Source: a bacterium (GTDB taxonomy: Bacteria; Krumholzibacteriota; Krumholzibacteriia; JACNKJ01). Taken from it: a stretch of DNA of 8,595 nt. The notes under the pieces are model-generated. The model made no database searches, was not told the origin of the DNA, and saw only the letters and a list, made by a program, of their open reading frames with translations. Below, piece by piece: positions 1-6,413 of the stretch. Within the stretch, counting starts at the first letter, position 1. Every line of letters begins with the position of its first letter. A program made the translations under genes and the position numbers. Location: positions 1-8,595 of the forward strand of contig JACNKJ010000123.1 in assembly GCA_014382085.1 (NCBI GenBank), given 5' to 3'.

Positions 1-4
1 TGAC

Positions 5-1315
5 TTGCTGCCCAAGAACATCCTGGGAAGTCGCGCGGGGCGGCTATTAGCCTTTTCGCTGCTGTACCTGAGTGAGGGCATTCCCTTCGGCTTCTCCGCC
101 ATCGCCCTCACCGCCTACCTTCGGCAATCGGGGGTGGGGCTCACGGAAATCGGACTCTTCACCGCCTCGCTCTACGCGCCCTGGGGATTCAAGCCCCTCT
201 GGGCACCTCTCATCGATCTCATCAACGTGCGTAGATTCGGCCATTTCCGTTTCTGGATCTTCGGGGCTCAGACACTCATGATCCTCACCCTCGCCCTGGT
301 GATGATCATCGACCCCGGCGCGAATCTGCGGTTGCTCACCCTGCTCATCGTCATCCACAACATCTTCGCCGCCACGCAGGACATCGCCATCGACGCTTTG
401 GCCGTGGGCATCCTGCCCGAAAAAGAACGGGGCGTTGCCAACGGATTCATGTTCGGCGCCAGTTACCTGGGACAGGCCATCGGCGGCAGCGGAGCCCTGT
501 TTCTAGCAGGCGCCCTGGGCTTCCGCGCCACCTTCCCCTTCGTCTGCGGCATGCTGGCTCTCATCCTGTTTGGCGTGACCATGCGCCTGAAAGAGCCCGA
601 TAGTCTCGCCGGTGAAGCTCTGGCCTCGGCGGCCAGAAGCGCTGCGGACATCTGGCGCAGCATGCTCATACGCCTGAAGGTTTACCTTTTCGATTTGTAC
701 CAAGGGTTCTTCCGCTCGGGCATCGGCCCCGCATTGGGTGTGGTCTTCGCTCTAGCTCCCAACGGCGCCTTGGCCTTGGGACTCGCTCTGGGCAGCACCA
801 TGATGGTGGACCTGGGCATGAACGAATCGCAGATCGCCCAACTCAACGTTTACGCCACGGTGGCTGCTGCCGCCGGTTGTGTGATCGGCGGATGGGTGTC
901 CGACCGCATGGGGCATCGAAAAAGCCTTGCCTTCTGGTACGCCTTCACCGTGATCCCCACCTTCTGGCTCTCGGGAAAATTCACGGGCGCATCGGGCATG
1001 GAAGGCGTGACCTTGGCGTCTTACACCGCGGCGGCCATATCCTATAGCTTCTTCTCAGGACTCATCGCTGGCACCGGCGCTGCCGTCTTCATGGGACTTA
1101 CCTCTCCCCTTGTGGCCGCCACCCAATTCTCGGGATACATGGCCCTGCGCAATCTTATGTACGCCTATTCCAGTACCTGGCAGGGGCGGCATGCCGATGT
1201 GCTGGGTTACGCCGCCACCCTACGTCTGGACGCCTGGATCGCCTTCATTCCGCTGCTTCTTATCCCCTTCCTGCGGCCCTCATCGCGGGCGGGTGCTGTG
1301 AAGACGGGCGACTAA
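5..1315 (+). CDS. AmpG-like MFS permease, 5' end uncertain
   Basis: Integral inner-membrane transporter of the major facilitator superfamily, closest in pattern to the AmpG/acetyl-CoA transporter (SLC33-like) branch. About twelve hydrophobic segments can be counted over 436 residues, with a longer polar loop between the two halves (about 192-232). The first-half block TQDIAIDALAVGILPEKERG (residues 124-143) matches the AmpG pattern SQDIxxDAxxxxxLPxxERG, and YLSEGIPFGF (21-30) resembles the AmpG helix-1 region. GGWVSDRMGHRKS (295-307) is the second-half MFS loop motif. AmpG imports anhydromuropeptides for peptidoglycan recycling, but no recycling gene is nearby, so the substrate is not assigned. 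The TTG at position 5 is the first possible start; the frame is open to the left edge and any ribosome binding site lies outside, so the true start may be upstream. The family call is solid; the substrate is not. Confidence 0.85.
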   Translation: MLPKNILGSRAGRLLAFSLLYLSEGIPFGFSAIALTAYLRQSGVGLTEIGLFTASLYAPWGFKPLWAPLIDLINVRRFGHFRFWIFGAQTLMILTLALVMIIDPGANLRLLTLLIVIHNIFAATQDIAIDALAVGILPEKERGVANGFMFGASYLGQAIGGSGALFLAGALGFRATFPFVCGMLALILFGVTMRLKEPDSLAGEALASAARSAADIWRSMLIRLKVYLFDLYQGFFRSGIGPALGVVFALAPNGALALGLALGSTMMVDLGMNESQIAQLNVYATVAAAAGCVIGGWVSDRMGHRKSLAFWYAFTVIPTFWLSGKFTGASGMEGVTLASYTAAAISYSFFSGLIAGTGAAVFMGLTSPLVAATQFSGYMALRNLMYAYSSTWQGRHADVLGYAATLRLDAWIAFIPLLLIPFLRPSSRAGAVKTGD

Positions 1316-1354
1316 ACTTGAGTTGAAGAGATCCATGGGCAATAATGGCTCATC

Positions 1355-1360
1355 AGGAGG
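1355..1360 (+). promoter_or_regulatory. Ribosome binding site fixing the lipoprotein start
   Basis: AGGAGG lies 4 bases before the ATG at 1365. It decides between that ATG and two upstream in-frame starts (TTG 1323, ATG 1335), which would put 14 or 10 polar residues before the signal peptide and have no such site. The 11-base context CATCAGGAGGC recurs before the phosphofructokinase gene (2441-2451). Confidence 0.8.
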
Positions 1361-1364
1361 CGAC

Positions 1365-2384
1365 ATGCGGCAAAGCTTACTTCTCATTCCCCTACTGGCC
1401 ATCCTGGCTTGCGACAATACTGCCACCGAACCTCAGAGTGTCGTTGTCGACGCGGTGCTCACAGTTTCCCCTTCCACTGGCACCATACTCACCGACTTCG
1501 TTTTCGACGCCAGTGAGACCAGCACGACTTCCCGGGCTTTGGAATTTCGCTGGGACTGGAACAACGACGGCGTCTGGGACACGGGATGGTCCGGCAGTGC
1601 CGTGGCCACTCGCAGGTTCGAAAACGCCAGCGTCACGGTGAAAGTGGAGGCGCGAAGCGGCGACATTAGCGACACCGCACTGGAGCCCATTACGCTTTTT
1701 CTGAATCATGGAGAGCAGGTAGGGGAAATTCGTGTGCTTAATAATATTCTTCCTCTGGATATTACCTGGGACGGATCCCAGTTCTGGGTGCTTGGCAGCA
1801 TAGGAAGCGCCTCGACAACGATCAACCGAATCAACTTGGGCGGCGAGATCACCACAAGCTACCCAGCCCTGCTGAGTCATTCCAACGGCATCACCTGGGA
1901 CGGCGATCACCTATGGGTCACCAACAACTATGTTGGATCGGGCACTGAACAGACCCTTTTATTCGAAGTGGACCCGGCCACGGGCCTCAATCTAAACTCC
2001 TACGAAGTGGCTTATTCGCCGCAGCCATCCGGCCTGGTCTATCGCGACGGTGTCTTCTTCCACGGAGGTGGAACGGGAAATGTGGAAGGCGACAATCTCA
2101 TTCACAAGTATGATGCCGAGGCCAACGAGCTACTCCAATTCGCCACACCTCCAGGAACCGAAAGCCCTAGGAATCTGGCCTTCGACGGTGTGGATCTGTG
2201 GCTCGTGGCCTATGGAAGCGACAGCATTTTCGTAGTGGATGCCGCCACAGGCACCGTAAAACGCAGCTTCGAAATCGAAGGCCATCTGCGCGCGCCCTTT
2301 ATCGTGAACGGCTTCCTCTGGCTACCCTTCACCGAGGAAGACGAGGGCGAGGATCGACTTTTTCTAAAGAAGTTCGTGCCCTGA
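1365..2384 (+). CDS. Exported lipoprotein with PKD domain and beta-propeller repeats
   Basis: A 339-residue predicted lipoprotein of unknown function. Residues 1-15 form a short hydrophobic signal peptide ending in a lipobox (I13-L14-A15-C16). Residues about 27-113 look like a PKD/Ig-like domain: a V-D-A-V-L-T-V-S-P start, FDAS at 47-50 and the typical WDWNNDGVWDTG at 63-74. The rest has repeats of about 41-48 residues of the form (I/L)-x-(W/F)-DG-xx-(L/F)-W-V, seen at 133, 176, 224, 271 and 312, as expected of a beta-propeller with about six blades. Such proteins are usually envelope-anchored binding or adhesion proteins; no catalytic motif is visible. Asp follows the lipidated Cys, which in E. 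coli favours inner-membrane retention, but that rule may not hold here. It lies 49 bases after the permease gene and may be cotranscribed with it; no functional link is evident. Confidence 0.8.
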   Translation: MRQSLLLIPLLAILACDNTATEPQSVVVDAVLTVSPSTGTILTDFVFDASETSTTSRALEFRWDWNNDGVWDTGWSGSAVATRRFENASVTVKVEARSGDISDTALEPITLFLNHGEQVGEIRVLNNILPLDITWDGSQFWVLGSIGSASTTINRINLGGEITTSYPALLSHSNGITWDGDHLWVTNNYVGSGTEQTLLFEVDPATGLNLNSYEVAYSPQPSGLVYRDGVFFHGGGTGNVEGDNLIHKYDAEANELLQFATPPGTESPRNLAFDGVDLWLVAYGSDSIFVVDAATGTVKRSFEIEGHLRAPFIVNGFLWLPFTEEDEGEDRLFLKKFVP

Positions 2385-2444
2385 CCCGCAAATCTCTCCC
2401 TTGCCCGTGCTGCTTGTTTCTGATAGTCAGGGGATGACACCATC

Positions 2445-2450
2445 AGGAGG
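2445..2450 (+). promoter_or_regulatory. Ribosome binding site of phosphofructokinase gene
   Basis: AGGAGG lies 5 bases before the ATG at 2456 and supports that start. The rest of the 71-base gap (2385-2455) shows no convincing terminator or promoter. Confidence 0.75.
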
Positions 2451-2455
2451 CAGGT

Positions 2456-3550
2456 ATGGGCAAGAAGATCAAGGCCATCGGTATCCTCACCGGCGGAGGC
2501 GACGCCCCCGGACTCAATGCCGTCATTCGCGCGGTCGTGCGCACCGCGGCAGGCCACTACGAGTGGGATGTCGTGGGCTTCAAAGACGGCTATGCCGGCC
2601 TGGTGGAACGACACACAATGCCCCTAGACATGGATGACGTGTCCGGCCTGCTTACACGAGGCGGTACCATTTTAGGGACCAGCAACAAAGCCAACCCCTT
2701 TGCATGGCACATCGGCGACGGCGACGATCGCCAGACCATCGATCGCAGTGATGAGGTCATCAGCTATATCAAAAGCCTGGGCCTCGACGCCTTGTTGGCA
2801 ATTGGCGGCGACGGCACCCTTTCCATTGCCGATGGCCTCAGCAAAAAGGGGATTCCCGTGGTGGGCATTCCCAAAACCATCGACAATGATCTTTATGAAA
2901 CCGATCAAACTTTCGGCTTCGATACGGCCGTGAGCACGGCCACGGAAGCCCTGGATCGCATCCACACCACCGCCGAAAGTCATCACCGCGTGATGCTGGT
3001 GGAAGAGATGGGACGCAACGCAGGATGGTTGGCTCTGCATTCGGGTATCGCGGGTGGCGGCGACATTATTCTGATTCCCGAGATCCCCTACTCCCTAGAC
3101 AGCATTTGCGAGAAGATCATCTGGCGAAACCGCTCGGGGCGGCTCTTCACAATGATCGTGGTGGCCGAAGGCGCCCTGCCCAAGGGTGGCGAGCAGGTGG
3201 TGGCAAAGATCGTGAAGGATAGTCCTGATCCCATTCGCCTGGGTGGTATCGGCAACGTGGTGGCCAATCAGATCGAGAAGCGTCTCGGCCTGGAAACCCG
3301 CGTCACCGTGCTCGGTCATTTACTGCGCGGTGGCACCCCCACAGCCTTCGATCGAGTGCTCGCCACTCGCCTGGGTTCAGAAGCGGTGCATCTGCTCGCG
3401 CGGGGTGAGTCCGGTCGCATGGTGCGCCTCAAAGGTAGCGAAATCTCCAGTGTGGAAATCACCAAGATCGCCAATCGTCAGCGCCTCGTGCCGGTAGACC
3501 ACACCCTCGTCAAGCTCGGTCGTCAAATGGGCGCCTGTTTCGGCGACTAG
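2456..3550 (+). CDS. pfkA: 6-phosphofructokinase, group III / mixed-substrate type
   Basis: Cytoplasmic glycolytic enzyme that phosphorylates fructose 6-phosphate to fructose 1,6-bisphosphate. The 364 residues carry the whole family signature: GILTGGGDAPGLNAVIR (9-25) at the nucleotide-binding start, TRGGTILGTSN (67-77), GGDGT (117-121), PKTIDND (139-145) with the catalytic Asp D143, SHHRV with R178, and MGRNAGW (185-191). These match E. coli PfkA with a constant offset of 16. On that basis G120 equals E. coli Gly104, which favours ATP, while K140 replaces Gly124, as in pyrophosphate-using enzymes. Gly/Lys together is known in ATP-using group III enzymes of actinobacteria, so ATP is the better guess, but the phosphoryl donor is not settled by sequence. 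The length is slightly above the E. coli enzyme, as is usual for the group. The ATG is supported by a strong ribosome binding site. Confidence 0.95.
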   Translation: MGKKIKAIGILTGGGDAPGLNAVIRAVVRTAAGHYEWDVVGFKDGYAGLVERHTMPLDMDDVSGLLTRGGTILGTSNKANPFAWHIGDGDDRQTIDRSDEVISYIKSLGLDALLAIGGDGTLSIADGLSKKGIPVVGIPKTIDNDLYETDQTFGFDTAVSTATEALDRIHTTAESHHRVMLVEEMGRNAGWLALHSGIAGGGDIILIPEIPYSLDSICEKIIWRNRSGRLFTMIVVAEGALPKGGEQVVAKIVKDSPDPIRLGGIGNVVANQIEKRLGLETRVTVLGHLLRGGTPTAFDRVLATRLGSEAVHLLARGESGRMVRLKGSEISSVEITKIANRQRLVPVDHTLVKLGRQMGACFGD

Positions 3551-3553
3551 ACC

Positions 3554-3573
3554 TTCAGAGTTTCAAATCTGAA
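3554..3573 (+). repeat. Inverted repeat TTCAGA/TCTGAA after pfk
   Basis: TTCAGA (3554-3559) pairs with TCTGAA (3568-3573) around an 8-base loop, starting 4 bases after the pfk stop codon. It is AT-rich and has no T-run after it, so it is a weak terminator candidate at best. Confidence 0.35.
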
Positions 3574-3574
3574 A

Positions 3575-3596
3575 TCCCCTCGTGATCACGGGGGGA
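3575..3596 (+). repeat. 22-bp near-perfect palindrome (operator or hairpin)
   Basis: Two 11-base arms (3575-3585 and 3586-3596) pair with a single T-G mismatch. The core is the perfect 10-base palindrome CGTGATCACG (3581-3590), flanked by CCCCT and GGGGG. As RNA it would form a strong GC-rich hairpin about 25 bases after the pfk stop. No T-run follows (next bases are ATCCTTATGG), so a textbook intrinsic terminator is not shown. The symmetric, loop-free form would also suit a site for a dimeric regulator. Confidence 0.5.
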
Positions 3597-3606
3597 ATCC
3601 TTATGG

Positions 3607-3617
3607 GTCACAGTGAC
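3607..3617 (+). repeat. Short palindrome GTCAC-A-GTGAC
   Basis: A perfect 5+1+5 base palindrome, 11 bases after the larger one and about 77 bases before the first redox gene. The half-site GTGA also occurs in the larger palindrome (GTGATCAC). This could be an operator but no regulator family can be named; the spacing is not that of a CRP/FNR site. Confidence 0.3.
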
Positions 3618-3693
3618 ATCACAAGCTCGTAGGCCATAGCAGGGGAGCGCTTCGGCTATCCTTTCTATCTACCAAGAATTTTCAGGAGGATTC

Positions 3694-4632
3694 ATGAAAG
3701 CCAGATTTGCAATTGGACTCGCGACACTTGGGCTGAGCGCCCTGCTTTTTGCAGGGTGCAGCGACAGCGGAACCACACCTCAGGAACATTCGGAATTTGA
3801 GGGATACGACGCTTGGAACATGGTGGAATACACCAACGCCCCTTCGGCCTTCCTGGGACCGGCGCATCAGGGCAGCAACCCCGAGTACACTCGGCGGATC
3901 TTCACCAACGCAGATCCTCTTCGTGTCGACGAATATCCCGAAGGAAGCATCTTCGTGAAGGAGACCTTCACCCATGATGGCATGGGTGAGTTCAGCTGGC
4001 CCGATGCCATGGGTCTTCTGGCCATGGTCAAGCGCGGCAGCGACTACGATGCCGAAGACGGCAACTGGGAATACGCCATCGTCGACGAAAACAATCTCGA
4101 CGTTCTGGACAGCGGCGCCGATCTGGGTTCCTGCAAGGGTTGCCATACCAACGCCACCGGCAGCCACGGTCAGGATTACATTTTCGCGCATCCCTATCAG
4201 TATGAAGCGCAGGTCGCCGACTTCGACGATTTCGCGAACTGGCACCTCATCGACACCGCTCAGGGAATGGACCCCTTCCTGGGCGATGCTCACGCCGGCA
4301 ACGACGAGAATGCCGTGCGACGCATCTACAAGAAACAGCTCGCCGCCAATCCCGGACAGGCTGGTTGGGGCTATCCCGTCGGCACGACTATTCTGAAGAC
4401 CGTGCACGACGATAGCGAAAACCTCATCGGCCAGACCGCCATGGTCAAACGCGGTGGAGGTTACGATGAAGCCAACGGCGATTGGGAATACTTCATGTGG
4501 GATGTCGGCAACGGAAGCATCGTTGCCCAGGGCGCCCTGGCCGGGTGCATCGACTGCCACGGTGCGGCCAACGGCGGCGGCGGAGGCATGGACTACGTCT
4601 TCCCACACTCCGGAGACCCCTTCAATAACTAG
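3694..4632 (+). CDS. Lipoprotein with two tandem cytochrome P460 domains
   Basis: A 312-residue exported di-haem protein. The signal peptide (1-21) ends in a lipobox, F19-A20-G21-C22, with Ser at +2. Two similar P460-type domains follow (about 35-166 and 177-305). Each shows FLGxAHxG, an RRI(F/Y) motif, a YPxG(S/T) motif with a downstream Lys (K89, K235), (A/T)AMVKRG or LAMVKRG, a GNWEY/GDWEY motif, then the haem site (CKGCH 147-151; CIDCH 285-289) and DY(I/V)F. Known P460 enzymes oxidise hydroxylamine and carry a haem cross-linked to a lysine; related cytochromes c'-beta bind NO without the cross-link. K89 and K235 are candidates for such a lysine, by position only. The substrate is therefore open: hydroxylamine, NO, or simple electron transfer. 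The ATG has AGGAGG 4 bases upstream. It is the first gene of a four-gene exported redox cluster. Confidence 0.85.
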   Translation: MKARFAIGLATLGLSALLFAGCSDSGTTPQEHSEFEGYDAWNMVEYTNAPSAFLGPAHQGSNPEYTRRIFTNADPLRVDEYPEGSIFVKETFTHDGMGEFSWPDAMGLLAMVKRGSDYDAEDGNWEYAIVDENNLDVLDSGADLGSCKGCHTNATGSHGQDYIFAHPYQYEAQVADFDDFANWHLIDTAQGMDPFLGDAHAGNDENAVRRIYKKQLAANPGQAGWGYPVGTTILKTVHDDSENLIGQTAMVKRGGGYDEANGDWEYFMWDVGNGSIVAQGALAGCIDCHGAANGGGGGMDYVFPHSGDPFNN

Positions 4633-4655
4633 ATCACTCGGGCGGGCTCCGTCGG

Positions 4656-4663
4656 TATATACT
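4656..4663 (+). promoter_or_regulatory. Possible -10 element before the cytochrome-porin gene
   Basis: In the 65-base gap between the P460 and cytochrome-barrel genes, TATATACT contains TATACT (4658-4663), one mismatch from the consensus -10. No -35 element is visible at 16-18 bases upstream, so this could be chance or an internal promoter. No terminator is seen in the gap. Confidence 0.2.
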
Positions 4664-4697
4664 GGCGGGGCCCATTCCTTCATCTCCAGGAGACGAT

Positions 4698-5798
4698 GTG
4701 AAGAAGACCTTGCTAAAGAACCTCAGCGTGGCGGTACTCGCCTTCCTTTTGGTTGCGCCTGCCATGGCCGTTCCAGCCTACTCAGCCGCCTATGGTCAGA
4801 AGTGCATGCTCTGCCACACCAGTCCAACGGGCGGCGGTATGCGCAACGCCTATGCCAGCCAATTTCTCCTGCCCAGTGAAATGGTCTTCGACCTGAACGA
4901 GGAAGAATCCGGCGGATCAATCGGCGCGGATCTCAGCGATCAGGTATCCGTGGGCGCAGACCTTCGAACCCTTTTCCGCTACTCGCCCGATGACGAGCAT
5001 CAGGCCGAGAACAATATCTTCCAGATGCAGGGCGATCTCTATTTCCACTTCCAGATGAGTTCACGCTTCTCAGCCACCCTCGAACAAGGAATCAGCGGCA
5101 GCTACGAACTCTTCGGCAGCGCCTTCATCCTGCCGGCCGGAGGATACGTGAAAGTGGGACGCTTCGTACCCGCCTATGGTTGGCGCTTCGCCGATCACGG
5201 CATGTTCGTGCGCCAAGAATTAGGATGGGCGCCGCCACAGCACAGCGATGTGGGCTTGGAGCTGGGTTTCTTTCCCGGGAAGACTTCGCTGAACCTATCC
5301 CTGCTCAACGGATCGCGCGGGGCGACCATGGACGCCGACGATCGATTCGCGGCGGCCCTTCGAGGCGAATGGCGCCACAGTTTGGGATCCATGAACGTCG
5401 CGCTGGGTGGGTCTTTCTATCGAGAACAGGAAAGTGGCGTTGAACGCACCCTGGCCGGACCCTTCTATTACCTGCAACTGGGACGCTTCACATTGATCGG
5501 AGAGGCGGATCTTGAATCTGTGGCCGGACGGGCTGGCGGCAATCTGCTCGCCCACTCGCAGGAACTGCGCGTCAAATTGCATCGCGGCCTGGATCTGCGC
5601 GCCACCTACAACTACCTGGATCCCGACCTGGACAATCAAAGCGGTGCGCGCAGGAAAATGGGAATCGGTGCGGATTTGCTCGCCACGCCATTCTTCGGGG
5701 TTTTGGGAATGTTCAATCTCTATCGTTTCGACGAGGGACCGGCCATATCGGGAGAAGACTATGCCCAGGCCGAGCTTGTCGTTCACTTCCTCTACTAG
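4698..5798 (+). CDS. Mono-haem cytochrome fused to outer-membrane beta-barrel (Cyc2-like layout)
   Basis: A 366-residue protein predicted to sit in the outer membrane. Residues 1-24 are a signal peptide (KK start, hydrophobic core, PAMA before the cut). Next comes one haem-c site, C36-M-L-C39-H40, in the context AAYGQKCMLCHTSPTGGG and then MRNAYASQF (48-56). From about residue 74 to the end, the chain alternates polar and apolar residues in short strands typical of a beta-barrel and ends in an aromatic residue (VVHFLY), as barrel proteins do. A conserved-looking block GRFVPAYGWRFADHGMFVR lies at 154-172. A signal peptide, one N-terminal CxxCH and a following barrel is the layout of Cyc2, the iron-oxidising cytochrome-porin; this barrel is shorter (about 290 residues). 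True homology is not shown. The start is GTG, supported by AGGAGA (4688-4693) 4 bases upstream. It is probably cotranscribed with its neighbours. Confidence 0.75.
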   Translation: MKKTLLKNLSVAVLAFLLVAPAMAVPAYSAAYGQKCMLCHTSPTGGGMRNAYASQFLLPSEMVFDLNEEESGGSIGADLSDQVSVGADLRTLFRYSPDDEHQAENNIFQMQGDLYFHFQMSSRFSATLEQGISGSYELFGSAFILPAGGYVKVGRFVPAYGWRFADHGMFVRQELGWAPPQHSDVGLELGFFPGKTSLNLSLLNGSRGATMDADDRFAAALRGEWRHSLGSMNVALGGSFYREQESGVERTLAGPFYYLQLGRFTLIGEADLESVAGRAGGNLLAHSQELRVKLHRGLDLRATYNYLDPDLDNQSGARRKMGIGADLLATPFFGVLGMFNLYRFDEGPAISGEDYAQAELVVHFLY

Positions 5799-5813
5799 GC
5801 AAAGGACGGCTCA

Positions 5814-6413
5814 ATGCGCATGAAAACGACTCTGATCACCCTGGCCATTCTCCTTGTCGTCGGCTCGGCCTCGGCGGAAGAATTTTTCATCGAAGCAGGG
5901 GAGGAGAATTCCCTGACCTTCTATTCGAAAGCTCCCATGGAGAGCTTCGAGGGAAGCACCGATCAGATTGTTGGGAAGGTCAGCGCCGATCTCGCAGATC
6001 TGAGCGCCGGCGTGCTGGTGGAAGTCCAAGTGGACATGGCCAGCATGGACACCGGCATGAAGCTTCGCAACAAGCATATGTGCGAGAATCACCTGGAAAC
6101 CGAAGAGTTTCCCCAGGCCGTCTTTCGCGCCGAGCGCGTGCTCAAGGCGCCTAGCAGCCCCTTGCTTCCTGGCGGAAACGCCGATTTTGTTTTGGTGGGA
6201 ACCATGACGCTTCATGGAATCACGCGGGAGATCGAAGCACCGGTGAGCGTTCGCTGCATTGAAACGGATGGACAGCTTAGTCTTCAGATCAGTAGCAGCT
6301 TTCAAATAACGCTGTCGGACTATGAGATCAAGCGCCCCAAATTTCTCGTACTCAAGCTCAATGAAACTCAGGATGTGGAAATCAAACTGACCGCCTGGGA
6401 GGCTAGAAAGTGA
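5814..6413 (+). CDS. Secreted YceI family protein
   Basis: A 199-residue periplasmic protein of the YceI family, whose members have a lipocalin-like barrel that binds long isoprenoid or other amphiphilic molecules (such as quinones). Residues 1-21 are a signal peptide cut after GSASA. Family motifs are clear: VDMASMDTGMKLRNKHM (73-89, the D-xxS-xDTG-xxxR-xxHM pattern), then EEFPQAVFRA (97-106), GTMTLHGITREIEAPV (129-144), and a final DYEIKRP (169-175) with LKLNETQDVEIKL (180-192). The chosen ATG at 5814 has AAGGA 7 bases upstream; a second ATG at 5820 is less well spaced. The gene starts 15 bases after the cytochrome-barrel stop and its stop overlaps the next gene by 4 bases. A carrier of a quinone-like molecule beside cytochromes would fit electron transfer, but that role is inferred. 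Confidence 0.9.
   Translation: MRMKTTLITLAILLVVGSASAEEFFIEAGEENSLTFYSKAPMESFEGSTDQIVGKVSADLADLSAGVLVEVQVDMASMDTGMKLRNKHMCENHLETEEFPQAVFRAERVLKAPSSPLLPGGNADFVLVGTMTLHGITREIEAPVSVRCIETDGQLSLQISSSFQITLSDYEIKRPKFLVLKLNETQDVEIKLTAWEARK
6397..6402 (+). promoter_or_regulatory. Ribosome binding site within the end of yceI
   Basis: GGGAGG lies 7 bases before the GTG at 6410, inside the yceI coding sequence. It supports the GTG as start and coupled translation, since GTG (6410-6412) overlaps the yceI stop TGA (6411-6413). Confidence 0.65.

Larger units (their letters stand above)
3551..3693 (+). other. 143-bp intergenic region before the redox gene cluster
   Basis: The longest noncoding stretch in the window. 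It holds three inverted repeats (listed separately) and, at its end, the AGGAGG (3684-3689) that serves the next gene. A fourth, weaker pair, ATAGC (3636-3640) with GCTAT (3655-3659), has a 14-base loop and is followed by a pyrimidine-rich run (CCTTTCTATCT); it could be part of a terminator or leader. I see no convincing -35/-10 pair. The position suggests that the pfk transcript ends here and the redox cluster has its own control, which is an inference. Confidence 0.5.

Noticed and set aside
1392..1910. A 172-codon minus-strand open frame opposite the PKD/propeller lipoprotein gene.
   Set aside because: No recognisable domain or ribosome binding site; the sense frame has clear protein features throughout.
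2401..2429. A possible promoter before pfk: TTGCCC, 17 bases, TAGTCA.
   Set aside because: The -10 box matches consensus at only two positions, so the pair is not distinguishable from chance.
3682..4683. A 333-codon open frame on the minus strand opposite the P460 gene.
   Set aside because: It covers almost exactly the P460 gene in antisense, has no domain I recognise, and its openness follows from the codon bias of the GC-rich sense gene. The sense frame has a lipobox, two haem motifs and a ribosome binding site.
5295..5786. A 163-codon minus-strand open frame opposite the barrel half of the cytochrome-porin gene.
   Set aside because: It is an antisense shadow; the plus-strand frame continues through to a typical barrel end.
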